From Gnetum montanum (taxonomy: Eukaryota > Streptophyta > Gnetopsida > Gnetales > Gnetaceae): DNA of 64,000 nt. Within the stretch, counting starts at the first letter, position 1. Every line of letters begins with the position of its first letter. Shown in pieces: positions 1 through 10,338 of the stretch. Location: the NCBI GenBank assembly GCA_015680685.1, contig MNCI01023539.1, positions 414,920 to 478,919 of the forward strand, in the 5' to 3' direction. The translations under genes were made by a program, and so were the position numbers. Under the pieces are notes generated by a model. It ran no database searches and had not been told where the DNA came from. It saw only the letters and a program-made list of their open reading frames with translations.

Positions 1-1929
1 GGTTACCTTGGGGATAAGGTAACCTTCGAGGTGTTTACCATTGGTTGAGTCTTAGGTTAAGTGCATACACCCCAGACTCCTATAGATGTGAGATGATTGG
101 ACAACATCCCTTGGGATGATCATAATGGCATATCTCACATCCACTGTCATCGTCTGTGTCTGAATCCACAACCTCATCAGAGATAGTAATTTTTCCCTTA
201 CCCTTGTTATGTGCAGGGCCTGAATCTCTCTGCTTTGTCTTACCTTTGTCACTACTTCGTTCCTCCTTAGACTCCTCTACAATTTTCAAGATAGTTTCAA
301 GTTTGGAATCTAAGGAATCCCACAATTGATCCATCTTAGCTGATACTTCTGTTGTTAGTTTTTGAATTGGCAAGGTTTTTCTGTTCACCAACTCTTTGAG
401 TGGTGACTCATCCTCTTCATTGCAAAATTTCACTCCCTTCTTTCGAAGGGAGGGATCACGGTTGTACTCTTCCGCATTCTCTCTTTTTCGTAGCTCACCT
501 TCTTCTTTTGCTACTTGTTCCAACAAGCGATGAAAATCATGGGCTCTAAGTTCTGATAGTCTCCCTTGGGCATAAGTCCCAAGGGTTCTTCTAGTTTCAT
601 GCCTTAGCCCATCCACGATGTGGCGAAGTTGATCCTGTTGAGTGTATCCATGGCCCGAGCAACGATGTAATAATGTGTAGTAGTGGACCATGGCAGCATC
701 TAAGGGTTCATGATTACCTTGTTTCCAGCCTTGGATCTGCTTACGCAAATTAGACACTTTGAAGTACGTTTGATATTTATCGTTGAAGAGTTCTAGCATT
801 GTACTCCACCTCCTAATGGTCTCCGGCTCTAAGGACCGGTACTAAGTGTCTTGGGAAACAACTTAAATTTCTGCCACTCGTTTTCTATGTTCTAAAAGGC
901 ATAGGCATCGTGGAATGCCTGTAAATGATGCTGCAAATCAACGTTGTATCCCCCTTCAAAGCGTGGGATGTTATTCATGTATAAGCATTTGATCCGACTA
1001 TCTTTTAAATGCCTTGTTGGAATTCTTACTACCTCCGTTATGTTGAGCATACTTTGGGTGGCAACTAGGGGCTCATCATGATCATCTCTTTCATGACGCT
1101 TGTGATGTCTACGTTGTTCCCTACTTTCCCTTCATTCATGCCCTTGTCCTCTCTCTCGACTCTCTCGTCGAGGTCTCTCATTTTTTCTACCTCTATCCTC
1201 ACTGTTATGCTCTCTATGACTATGCCCAGAGGTGGAAGGAGAGGGTGAGTGATGAGATGAAGGAGAAGAGGAAGGAGAACCATCGTCATGATGATGCTTC
1301 CTACCTTCTCTTCGACTGCTACGACCCCGATCATGATGATGATCTAAGTGCCCGTCCTTATTATGAGTTGTTGTTCCCTCTGTGAATAGTTGGTGTTCAT
1401 GGGGATCAGAACTAGTGTTATGTATCGTTGATCATAGGTTCTGATACCCAACCTCCTCACCATCATTAGGAGGGGGAACATCATTTGACAGAGAACCCGT
1501 TGTAATGGGTTCATCATCTCCTATTTCGCTAAGGACGTGCAGGCCTTTGCCCTTCAAAAGGGTATGTTGCCTCTCCTGCCGTGAGTCCCTCATACGTTGT
1601 AAAGCTGTGGGATGATAATCCCTCATGTCAAAGTCTTCCACAACGTATTCAGCGTATAATTCCGTCATGCCAATCTATGCCAAAGCACGGAGGAGCATGT
1701 TAGGGACTGATCAATCTGGAGGTAACACAATGTTACCTTGCAAATCTCTCCATCACAGTTGTTCATCTTGATGGAGGATAAAGGTAAAGTCTGGAATATA
1801 CTCATTGGGATGAGTATAGACTATCTGGTATTGTTTAGGACTTGGCAGATTTTGGTTATGTGTTTTTGACTACCGATAGTTTCGTGTATTATCCCTAGGC
1901 AATGAGTTGCTTTTGTTAGAAGAAGACAT
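1..1929 (-). pseudogene. gag: Element G gag (partial, several in-frame stops)
   Basis: Retrotransposon gag polyprotein of the C/D subfamily, reading leftward from an ATG at 1,929 and cut by the window edge. The N-terminal part contains a motif around FTFILHQDEQL. A low-complexity His/Ser/Arg-rich linker follows at about 1,050-1,350. Then comes the conserved gag core with LELFNDKYQTYFKVSNLRKQ near 730-800 and a CX2CX3HX4C zinc knuckle (CEICHYDHPKGCC) near 100-140. Several stops interrupt the frame, including after GYQNL near 1,432 and in the core near 800-850, so this copy cannot make a full protein. It lies 137 bp inside the LTR with a tRNA-Asp type primer site between. Homology to the gag regions at 18.0-20.0 kb and 44.1-46.4 kb is clear by eye along the whole length. 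Confidence 0.85.
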
Positions 1930-2046
1930 GCTTATCGGTGTGCTAATTATTGTTATATAATTTTTTCTTAATTAACCCGAAGGTTCATTTAGGCTCCCAA
2001 TGATGTGAGTGATATCTTATGTTCTATTCAGCGCAGAAACACTTAG

Positions 2047-2064
2047 TCCCTGGCAACGGCGCCT
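2047..2064 (-). other. Primer binding site of element G (tRNA-Asp type)
   Basis: On the minus strand this reads AGGCGCCGTTGCCAGGGA, directly inside the LTR. It differs at two positions from the site in element C, which is an 18-nt complement of the plant tRNA-Asp 3' end as I know it. Confidence 0.75.
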
Positions 2065-2065
2065 A

Positions 2066-2849
2066 TGATGAGTGGCGAGATACCCCTACACTCAACCATA
2101 CAAATACGAGCGTAGCACACACGATCTGGTCAAACTTCACAGACTAAGTGCCTACACGTCCCATGGAACACTTAGGGTTAATCTTTCGTTGTCTTCCTAG
2201 ACTTACTTGAAGTTGTCACGGTGTATGGTTAAGTAAGTCCGAGGTATATGATTTTTATGGTTTTTATGTTTTATGTCTCCTATGCTAACAAGGTGAAGGG
2301 TTGAGAAACTAATTACCAACTCTAACTAATAAACTAAGTCTAAATTACCTAGCTTCAGCATCCATTCCAACTTACCGTACATACCCTGAACCGATGCAAT
2401 CATGGCTACCAAACGCTAATCATTGCTGGGATCACCACGTGTAACGCACGTGCTCGAAGTGGTCGTACTGAGGCACTTAACTAGGAGAGAAGGGTTGAGA
2501 GAGAAAGCAATAAATAACAGGTAAGAAATAACAAGTAATAAATAACAATAATAAAATCCTATTCCATGCACTGTAAGGTTTATCCAAGAAGCTCGTCTTT
2601 ATTGCCGTACACAAACTTATGTTTAGGTACAATGTTTGTTCAAATAAAGATCCGTTTACTTTAGGACTCCTACTGCGGGCACATGGAAAATATTCTATCT
2701 CTAGAGTGATCAATCTGCCAGAGTTTCCCTACTGTCTAGCCTAGGATGAGGAAACAAGGGAGAGCCACCTCTTATTTATAGATATGATCAGGGGAGGATG
2801 CGATATCGCGTACGTGATATCGCGGCTCATGCGATATCACGTCCCATCA
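2066..2849 (-). repeat. Element G 5' LTR
   Basis: Starts in plus view with TGATGAGTGGCGAGATACC and ends with CCCATCA, so the minus-strand LTR has TG...CA ends. It contains palindromic GATATC arrays at about 2,797-2,845 followed, in the transcription direction, by a TATA-like TATAAATAAGAGG near 2,772. It aligns with the LTRs of elements A-E. The right flank CCCAT would be the target duplication, but the left end of the element is outside the window. Confidence 0.85.
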
Positions 2850-5800
2850 CCCATGATACACACCCAAGTAGTCCACATAGCCCATAGAATCATATCATCA
2901 AAGGTTTACCAGTTGAGGGAAGACATGGATTTACAAGTCTTACCCAAATTCAATTCCACCTTAAGAACAACTCGAGAAGCGAAAGAGTTCATCCCTTAAA
3001 AATTTTATCAAGAGGGATTTTTGTTTCATCTTAGGAGATTTGGCTTTTTTGTTTCATGCATCTCGGTCCAACCCATTTACAATAATTGTGGTGCACAAGG
3101 CCACACCACTGCTTATTACCATTCAACCCAAACAACAAATGCAAGTCAACAATAACATTTTTCCCACAAGAGGACTAGGTCCTCAAGATAGTTCTACAAA
3201 GAATGGGCTTCACCAACATCAACTACAAACTCAAAAAAATACATGATTCATCCTTGAAGGGTTTACAATAAGGGTGGTCTACTAGAGAACCCTAACAAGG
3301 AAGTCCCTATGGAGCCCCAAAAGCTAAGAGAGAGTACATAAGATCATGCCTTGCTTACAAGAAGGGAGATATATACATTTAGGCTACATCAATAACATGG
3401 CCTCATAAAGGAGGTTCCATGAATTTCACCAGGGTAACAACATTCCATCTCTAAAAACAAGCCCCAAGAGTTCACGAACATGGAATCACTACTAGGAACA
3501 AGTCCCAAACATCAACTGCTTCTAGATCCCAACTAGGAAACAATTGTCTTGATACCACCTACGTTATTCTTTCAAGAACTAAAGAGGGCATCCATCAAAA
3601 TGGAGAATGATCCCTCGTAGGATTAGAGAATCACCAAGTAATATAGTGCTTAGCCCTGCTATTCCATCGAAGAGGTTAGGACACTAACATGGATTAACAA
3701 TACATCAAAGAAATGGGACAATACATTAGGGAGAGACAATGTGATACATTAGTGTACACAAGGAACAAAGTACACGGGGGAGATTTGGCAAGACACCATA
3801 GCTTGCTAGGCATAATGAGTCCCAAGTCATGAAATCACACCATAATTCACAAAAGCACCAATAAGTCCCAATCCATGAGAGCATATCATAGCCCTCAGAA
3901 GCACCAAAAGCAATCGATCACAAGAGCACACCATCATCCACGAAGCACCAGATGCCCCCAATCATGAGAGCATAGGCTCAAGTGTTTTTGAGCACATACA
4001 AGGCCAACAAGGAAGGCCTCCAAGAGAAGTCACAATTTTTGTAACTGTAACATCATTTATTCAAGGATGGACCACCATCCCAACGTTTGCAAAATTGCTC
4101 CACCATCACATCTACCCATGGAAGAGAGAGTCTAGGTGCTGATACCCAGAACTTAACTCTACTCCATAGCTAGACATCACAACATCACCATGATTTGAAT
4201 TTTAATCTACCATTGCAACACATGGCCATCATGAACCACCCACTATCAAGATCAAGCACATCGAACCAATTTTTTTGTATTTCAGGCTACATACCACCAT
4301 CGATCTCCTATTGGTAAGATTTTTGCCAATCTAGGAGCCCAAGAGGAAGTGTTCCCAAGACTTTTCCTGTCTCAAGAGCATTCACCGAAGGACACACCAT
4401 CAAGACATGCCAATATCACCAAGAACACAAGGCATCAGTTCAATAGCACCTTGGACAAGGACATGCCCTGGACTACTCATTACAACACCATATTGCAACA
4501 AGAGAATTTTTCATGGGGTTTTCAGCAGAATTACACATCAAGGCACAAAGGCTGCTTACAACATATAGAGAAGGTGCTTCAAGAACAAGCACTAAGAAAA
4601 CACCATACATCAAGCTTGGCCTTGTCACAAGGTGTGGCATAGGCCTACAACAAGGAGACAATTGACTCACATAGGGGAATAACATCTAGCACTTTTGTGT
4701 GCATAAACTATCAAAACTAAGAATATCACAATGTTACATTACAATCTCACACACCCAAGGATAGGAATATATTTAGTGAGCACAATACATGGTATTTGGA
4801 AATGCTACCCAAGCCCATCCTAAGCTAAAAGGTTTAGGGCACCAGGAGCATACCAAGAAACCACCATGTTGTTTTGAGAAAAATCTATCTCTGTAACAGA
4901 ATGTACACGATCATCTGTCACATTGCATCCACTGCACAACTGTCTCTACATATACAAACAACCATCGCACTAAACTCACTGCACGACTACCATTGAACGA
5001 AAACAATTTGGGGCACAAGCACAACAATCGAATAATGGAATACGCCAACTAAGTATCCACCACCTACCATAGTGGGATCTTAAGGCATTGGCCACTCCTG
5101 GGCCATTAGTATCCGGCATGGCCAAGGATACCATTTCATGCCATCTGTTAACCCAATATTTTTAGGGTCTAGGATGGATCACCATCCTCTATTAGTGCTC
5201 ACCCAGCACAAAGAGGCAAACAAATCATGATGTACCTACTGATTCATCACAACCATGGTATTGATAAATCCACAACCCAATGTTGGGATTCTGAGACCAA
5301 ATAATCAATTCATGAAGGCCTCAAGAGTGCATATCTTTCCCATAGACATAGTGCTCAGAGAATCAACTAAGGTCACCATTGGTCGCATCTTTGTACCTGT
5401 GTTGCCTGCATAGACTAAGACAATAGCTTAGAAACAGAGAAGTTAGTAGGAACATGATCAGCACATCANGAGACAATAGCTCAGAAACAGAGAAGTTAGT
5501 AGGAACATGATCAGCACATCAGCCTCATATACAACCATTCAGCATGATCATATAACAAAGAAATATCACTCTTGCAACATCATAAAGAGCAAGACCTTAG
5601 CAACATGCATAGAGATCAATCATGCAAAATATTCATGGGTCAATTAGATACACTCACACAAATGAATTCATCATGAGGCACACCCAAAGAGAGCTAGGAC
5701 ACTCTTAAAATTTCAAGATTCATATACAACAAACATTCCTAGCCATTAACACTAGTTCCAACTAGGATCAAAATCTCAACACATTCATAAGAGGCATGGG

Positions 5801-6970
5801 TAATAAGGAATCGTTATCTCAACTCAAAAATAAGGTGGAAGACCAAGGTTTAGCCAACAACAGATCTCCATAAAACCAATTCTCGCTACAACGAGCAACA
5901 TCAAGGAGGATGCGTCCACAAGAAAGACTATTCAAAAAAGATGTGGTCTCAACAAGAAATAATGATAGGATGACCCACACTAGAAATCTTCAAATTAAAG
6001 TGCCCAAAGAAATGTCACCAATCAAAAGAGTGATGCCACAAACCCAAGGGCAACACAACCAACTCAAACAAGGGAGCACAACTCATGAAAGGTCAGCAAC
6101 AAGGGCAATTATGCTTTAAGCACAAGAAGTTGTCAAAAACAAGGATCGCAAACCTTTGGCCTTGGGATGGCACAAATGGCCTTCAATGCATCCTCAACAA
6201 TCCCAAAAACATATCATCACGCTACATAGAACACAAAGAATTGTGTTATAAACGATAGACATGACAAAGGTATCATGCATGTAGAATTTGAATACGCAAC
6301 CAAGAAGACACACATACACAACTAGACAAACATACAATTGCAAACACGAATGCATGAAGTCTACCGACAATGGTCTTAATCCACCCAGAACAAGGCTCAC
6401 CAAAAGCACATGTTCGAAGGCCCTCCATCTTGAGGTACCTGGAACCAGCATGTCCCAATTTATAATTCTCATACTCACTGTATCTAGGGTGAGTGGGAGT
6501 GCAAGGATATCGTATCTTGCACAATTCAATTAATGCCATCTCGATACATGTCATCTAGGTGGAAACCAAAGCGGAGACTCGATCCGATTCATCCCAGATG
6601 AATCATTGAAGACCAAAGATAAGAGCTCCTCAAGCAACAATGATTTATGAGTTGCCAATAGAACTCTCCTTTACCATATCAAGTGAAACCACAATTGGTC
6701 CAACCACAAATAAACAAGTGGAGAACAATACCACAACGCAATCGTATACATTCTCAAGGAGAACAACATACATCAGTTGCTCATAGTGTAACATTGGTTC
6801 CCTCATGAAGAGCATAAAAATATTACCATAAGGCAACTCTTCAAAGAATACATAAGGATATGATCCTAAATCACCTAGGTATCAATCAGAAGGGACCATT
6901 AATAGAACAACTTCAATGGAGTAACACAACCAAAGAGCACATGCATATCCAAAAATGCTTTGATACCATT
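2850..6970 (-). mobile_element. Non-coding interior of LTR element H
   Basis: About 4.1 kb without a recognisable retroelement protein on either strand; only short chance reading frames are present. It lies directly downstream (minus orientation) of an LTR and an initiator-Met-like primer site, so it is best read as the interior of a large non-autonomous LTR element interrupted on the left by element G. One weak plus-strand string around 3,078-3,110 resembles a CCHC knuckle (NNCGAQGHTTAYY), but stops surround it and I do not rely on it. A single N at 5,469 sits between two nearly identical 50-bp copies, probably an assembly join. Confidence 0.45.
6957..6968 (-). other. Primer binding site of element H (tRNA-iMet-like)
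   Basis: The minus strand reads TGGTATCAAAGC two bases after the LTR end TTGTTACA. Plant LTR elements commonly use TGGTATCAGAGC, complementary to initiator tRNA-Met; there is one mismatch here. Confidence 0.65.
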
Positions 6971-7570
6971 TGTAACAACATTGCCCTAATGTTGTCCGGC
7001 ACCCTAAGGAATTCACTAAGATCCAATGGATATGGGGTGAAAAACCTAGGGAATACGCCTCTAACAAGTAAGCAATCCAAGAGAGAGTGTAAGCAACAAC
7101 ACAACTTCTTAATATGTGTATGGAAATGCACCTCAAGGAGGATAACTAACTCCAAATGAGGCCCTTGCGAATAAGCACACAAGCAACCTTGTAGACAACA
7201 TTGGTGGAAGGGGAAGACAACATTGNTTGCGAATAAGCACACAAGCAACCTTGTAGACAACATTGGTGGAAGGGGAAGACAACATTGGTGGAAGGGGAAA
7301 CGAAGCATCTATAAAGGGTGGTGCTTCACTCTCAGATCCCTCATGATTTAGTACAAGGTGTGGCTTGGCACCACACTAGAACTATCCAATCCTGGCTGTC
7401 TACATATACATGACCACAGGGTCATATCGTTCTCCACATGAGAGTAGCATAAAGAAAACTTAGAGAAAGTTGCAAGTGAAGGGTGTCTTGCTCCTGACTT
7501 GGTACCGCCAAGCTGGGATGGGTTTTCTAACACTTGAGAGTCACCCAAGGATGCCTCTCACACTCTGTCA
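6971..7570 (-). repeat. Element H 5' LTR
   Basis: Inferred from the primer site next to its inner end. In minus orientation it begins TGACAGAGTG and ends TGTTACA. A TATA-like CTTTATAGATG lies near 7,308-7,318 on the minus strand. An N at 7,226 is flanked by a roughly 60-bp repeated segment, so the true LTR length may be shorter than the 600 bp shown. No second copy of this LTR is in the window, so the outer boundary at 7,570 is a judgement. Confidence 0.5.
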
Positions 7571-7776
7571 TCCGTTTGAAAAGCAGCGTTATAGATTGCG
7601 CTTCTGAAAAAGGCCAAAAACATTATTGAAAAATCCAAAACACAGGCATAATTGTCTGTTTGAAAAGCAGCGTTACAGAGCGCGCTTCCGAAAAAGGCCA
7701 AAAAAAATTATTGAAAAAAACAGCAGGCATCATTGTCTGTTTGAAAAGCAGCTTTACATACAGATCGCACTACAAA
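7571..7776 (+). repeat. Tandem repeat of about 82 bp, 2.5 copies
   Basis: Units start at 7,571, 7,655 and 7,736 with TC(C/T)GTTTGAAAAGCAGC and share a GAAAAAGGCCAAAAA block. The third is cut short. The array ends about 190 bp upstream of the HD2 start codon, so it may lie in the old promoter. Confidence 0.8.
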
Positions 7777-7966
7777 ACACAGAAAAGAAGAAAAAGATTC
7801 GCGATTAATAATCCCGCTTAAAGCATCCATCCTTTGCAGGCAGCCACTTCTTATTTGTACCTCATTTTGTGCGCAGAGCTTGAATAAGGAGTCCTTCTCT
7901 GGTGATTCGTATCCTCACTTTAATCTTTCATTCGTCTTGTATCAGTTCTGCATTAACGAGGTGCCA

Positions 7967-9555
7967 ATGGATTTCTGGTGTATGGATTTGATCTTCTTCG
8001 TAGTTTTAACCCGTTTCGACTGGATTCTACTTTTTCTGTGCTTATCGCATACTCTTCAAGCTTCGATTTCATGTTTTATGTATGCTATCGATTTGTTTTT
8101 TTGATGTTTTGTATGCTTTGTATCTTCAGCTGCCGTTTTTTGGTTTCTCGATTTTTGACCTTTCGTCGTTCGTATTGTTGCCGGAGGAGAATCTTGTTTT
8201 GTTTTAGGATGTTTTTGCGCTTTCGCCATTGATACGAAGTGCTGTTTTTTTAAAAAAAATGTTAATAGGTTTATTTTGCTTACTATTTAACGCCGGCGTC
8301 GGCGTTTTCTGGTTTCGTATCTCTCGATTTTTTCTCCGTGTTCGTTGCTCCGTTTAGGCTTTGTATTCGTGCTGTTATGTGTTTTGATCTATCTTAAGTT
8401 TGTCTGCCATGCGTTAAAAATTTATTTTCTGTTGATTTCATTCGGGTTAAAGAGTAGTTCCGATTGTTGTAGCTAAGATGAAATTCATTCTTTCTATCTT
8501 ATTTAGGTGAGGAGGTTAAGCCTGGACAGACTTTGAATGTCGACCCTGGGGACGACAAATACATTCACATTTCTCAGGTGGCATTTGGGGAGATTCATCC
8601 TTCGAAAGGAGAAGAGAGAGTAGTTGTGCACGTGCAAGCAAAGGATAAGAAATACGTTGATGGAACCTTGATTCCTGGAAAGTCAGACCAGTTCTCGCTG
8701 GATGTTGTGTTTTCTAAGCCATTTAAGCTCTCGCATACGTAGTCAAAGGGCTCTGTTCACTTTGTTGGATAAAATAATCCTGTCTACCTTAACCTTAAAC
8801 ATGATACGGCAGATGGCTATTCGGGTAAGCAATACATATTCCAGGAGGCAATTTTTTGTCATCGAATTGCTACGCAATAGCTGCATGCCTGTCGTATTGC
8901 GAAATATGTCTAGGCATGACTTGAAACGGTAACAACGTCTTAAATTTCTATTATTGTACAAATCCTGCATTTCTATTATTTTTCAAATCCTACATTTTCA
9001 CGAAAAATAAAGACCGACGTTAAGAATCGACCGAGCACTAATAGGGCAAAAAAAAAACAAAGAAGGCATACAAGCCTTTTTCTGCAACATTATAACGATA
9101 CAACGACATAACGTTACTATCACATTCCTAAGCTGTTACCCCATTGTAATTTTATATGGTTAGACTTCCTAACGGAGTTACATCCCTGATTTTTCATAAA
9201 TAGCAGGTAAAAAGGATGCCCCAGCAGCTGGTGGAGTGAAAGCGGTAACAAAGACGGATGCTAAGGGAGTAGCAAAGACGGATGCTAAGGGAGATGCCAA
9301 GCGGAAGGCCAAGGCAGGTAGTCTGAATTCAAAACAGGGTCCTAGAAGAAGAAAGATCAGAAAAAATTCGTAAAGCCTCCTCATGCCAAGCCGAAGGCCA
9401 AAGCAGCTAAGTCTTTATTAAAAACAGGGTCCTAGAAGAAGAAAGATCAGAAAAAACCCGTAAAGCCTCCTAAGCCATCAAGCAAGGATGACGATCATGA
9501 TTCTCAAGATGATGATGAAGATGAGGACAAGGAGGGAGACGATGACCAACGTTGA
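7967..9555 (+). pseudogene. HDT: HD2-type histone deacetylase, copy 1, N-terminal and Lys-rich exons (nonsense-mutated)
   Basis: Plant-specific HD2 (HDT) nuclear protein: a nucleoplasmin-like N-terminal domain followed by Lys-rich and acidic tails; members act in chromatin repression in the nucleus and nucleolus. Exon 1 (7,967-7,979) encodes MDFW and ends at a GT donor. Exon 2 (8,507-8,824) continues in frame with EEVKPGQTLNVDPGDDKY, IHISQVAFGE and LDVVF, matching the family, including the His and Asp reported as important in Arabidopsis members. It has two in-frame stops, TAG at 8,740-8,742 and TAA at 8,770-8,772, at positions where the family normally has aromatic residues, so the product would be truncated. 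Exon 3 (from 9,207) joins in phase (G|GT) and encodes GKKDAPAAGGVK and Ala/Lys repeats, then acquires a frameshift near 9,325. A further in-frame stop lies before the acidic DDDEDEDKEGDDD run. Confidence 0.85.
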
Positions 9556-9569
9556 CTTTACCATGGCCC

Positions 9570-9760
9570 ATTTCGGTAACACAATTTTGTGCGCAACGCT
9601 GCTGACGTGTGATGCTGGCATGTAAAATTCCATATACGCTATTTCGGTAACACAACTTTGTGAATAACGTTGATGTGTAATGCTGACGTGTAAAATTCCA
9701 AACAGGCCATTTGGGTAACACAACTTTGTGCATAACGTCATGGTATAAAAGGTTACGGCC
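9570..9760 (+). repeat. Diverged tandem repeat of about 70 bp
   Basis: Three units share GGTAACACAA(C/T)TTTGTG followed by AACG and, in the first two, GACGTGT...TGTAAAATTCCA. The third unit is truncated. They begin just after the acidic HD2 exon is lost, near 9,556, and may mark the edge of a transposon insertion. From 9,760 to 10,338 I see no further gene; a TATA-like TATAAAAGG lies at about 9,745. Confidence 0.65.
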
Positions 9761-10338
9761 TTTGTAAAATAGAAATACAAATCATGCAGGAGGAGGGCTG
9801 GAGTTCTGTGTAGATGCAAACATCATCGAGTTCTGTGCAGATGCAGATCTAGCATTCTGGCCAAAGACAGAAATGATGCACTGATGGAATGGGGGCACCG
9901 ATGCGGTGGCACGAAACAGAATGCGGAGGCCGAGGCCGGCACTCCACATTGACATCAATCATCATAAAACTCTAAATTTAAGTTGCAAAATGAAACTCGA
10001 GCAGCTTTCGCATAAGTAATGTCACAAGGGTTCTGCAAATTCAGCCCTGATGGACGACGCCGGGTAATGCGCAAGGTTCAGCAGAAAGTGGGTTAGTTTG
10101 CGAGGGCACACAAAAATATAGCCTTCAGAGTCTCCTGGAACAATTGGTTGTTTATGTCCACAAATCCCACCAAAACCAACCCACCATGGATCAGAAACAC
10201 GAACTCGGTGGCCCATGGATGACTATGAGGCCGAAGGATGCCACCTAGGTGAAATCAGAGTGAGACCCTGCATGTTGCTGCTGGGCAGAATCATAAATCA
10301 AAAGCTTGCCGCACTCTTGATTTAGTGGCGATAATTTT

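Noticed and set aside
2797-2845. CRISPR-like or origin-like reading of the spaced palindromes
   Set aside because: Always placed in LTR U3 or before a TATA box in a plant nuclear context; no regular spacers.
3078-3120. CCHC-like string NNCGAQGHTTAYY on the plus strand
   Set aside because: Last ligand is Tyr, stops close on both sides, opposite strand to element H; probably chance or too decayed to use.
6194-6836. Overlapping frames of 60-110 codons on both strands, some hydrophobic
   Set aside because: No family resemblance, overlapping on opposite strands, inside the non-coding interior of element H.
7880-8232. Phe/Cys-rich plus-strand frames at the HD2 5' end
   Set aside because: They lie in the T-rich first intron of the HD2 gene; the short first exon at 7,967-7,979 explains the region better.
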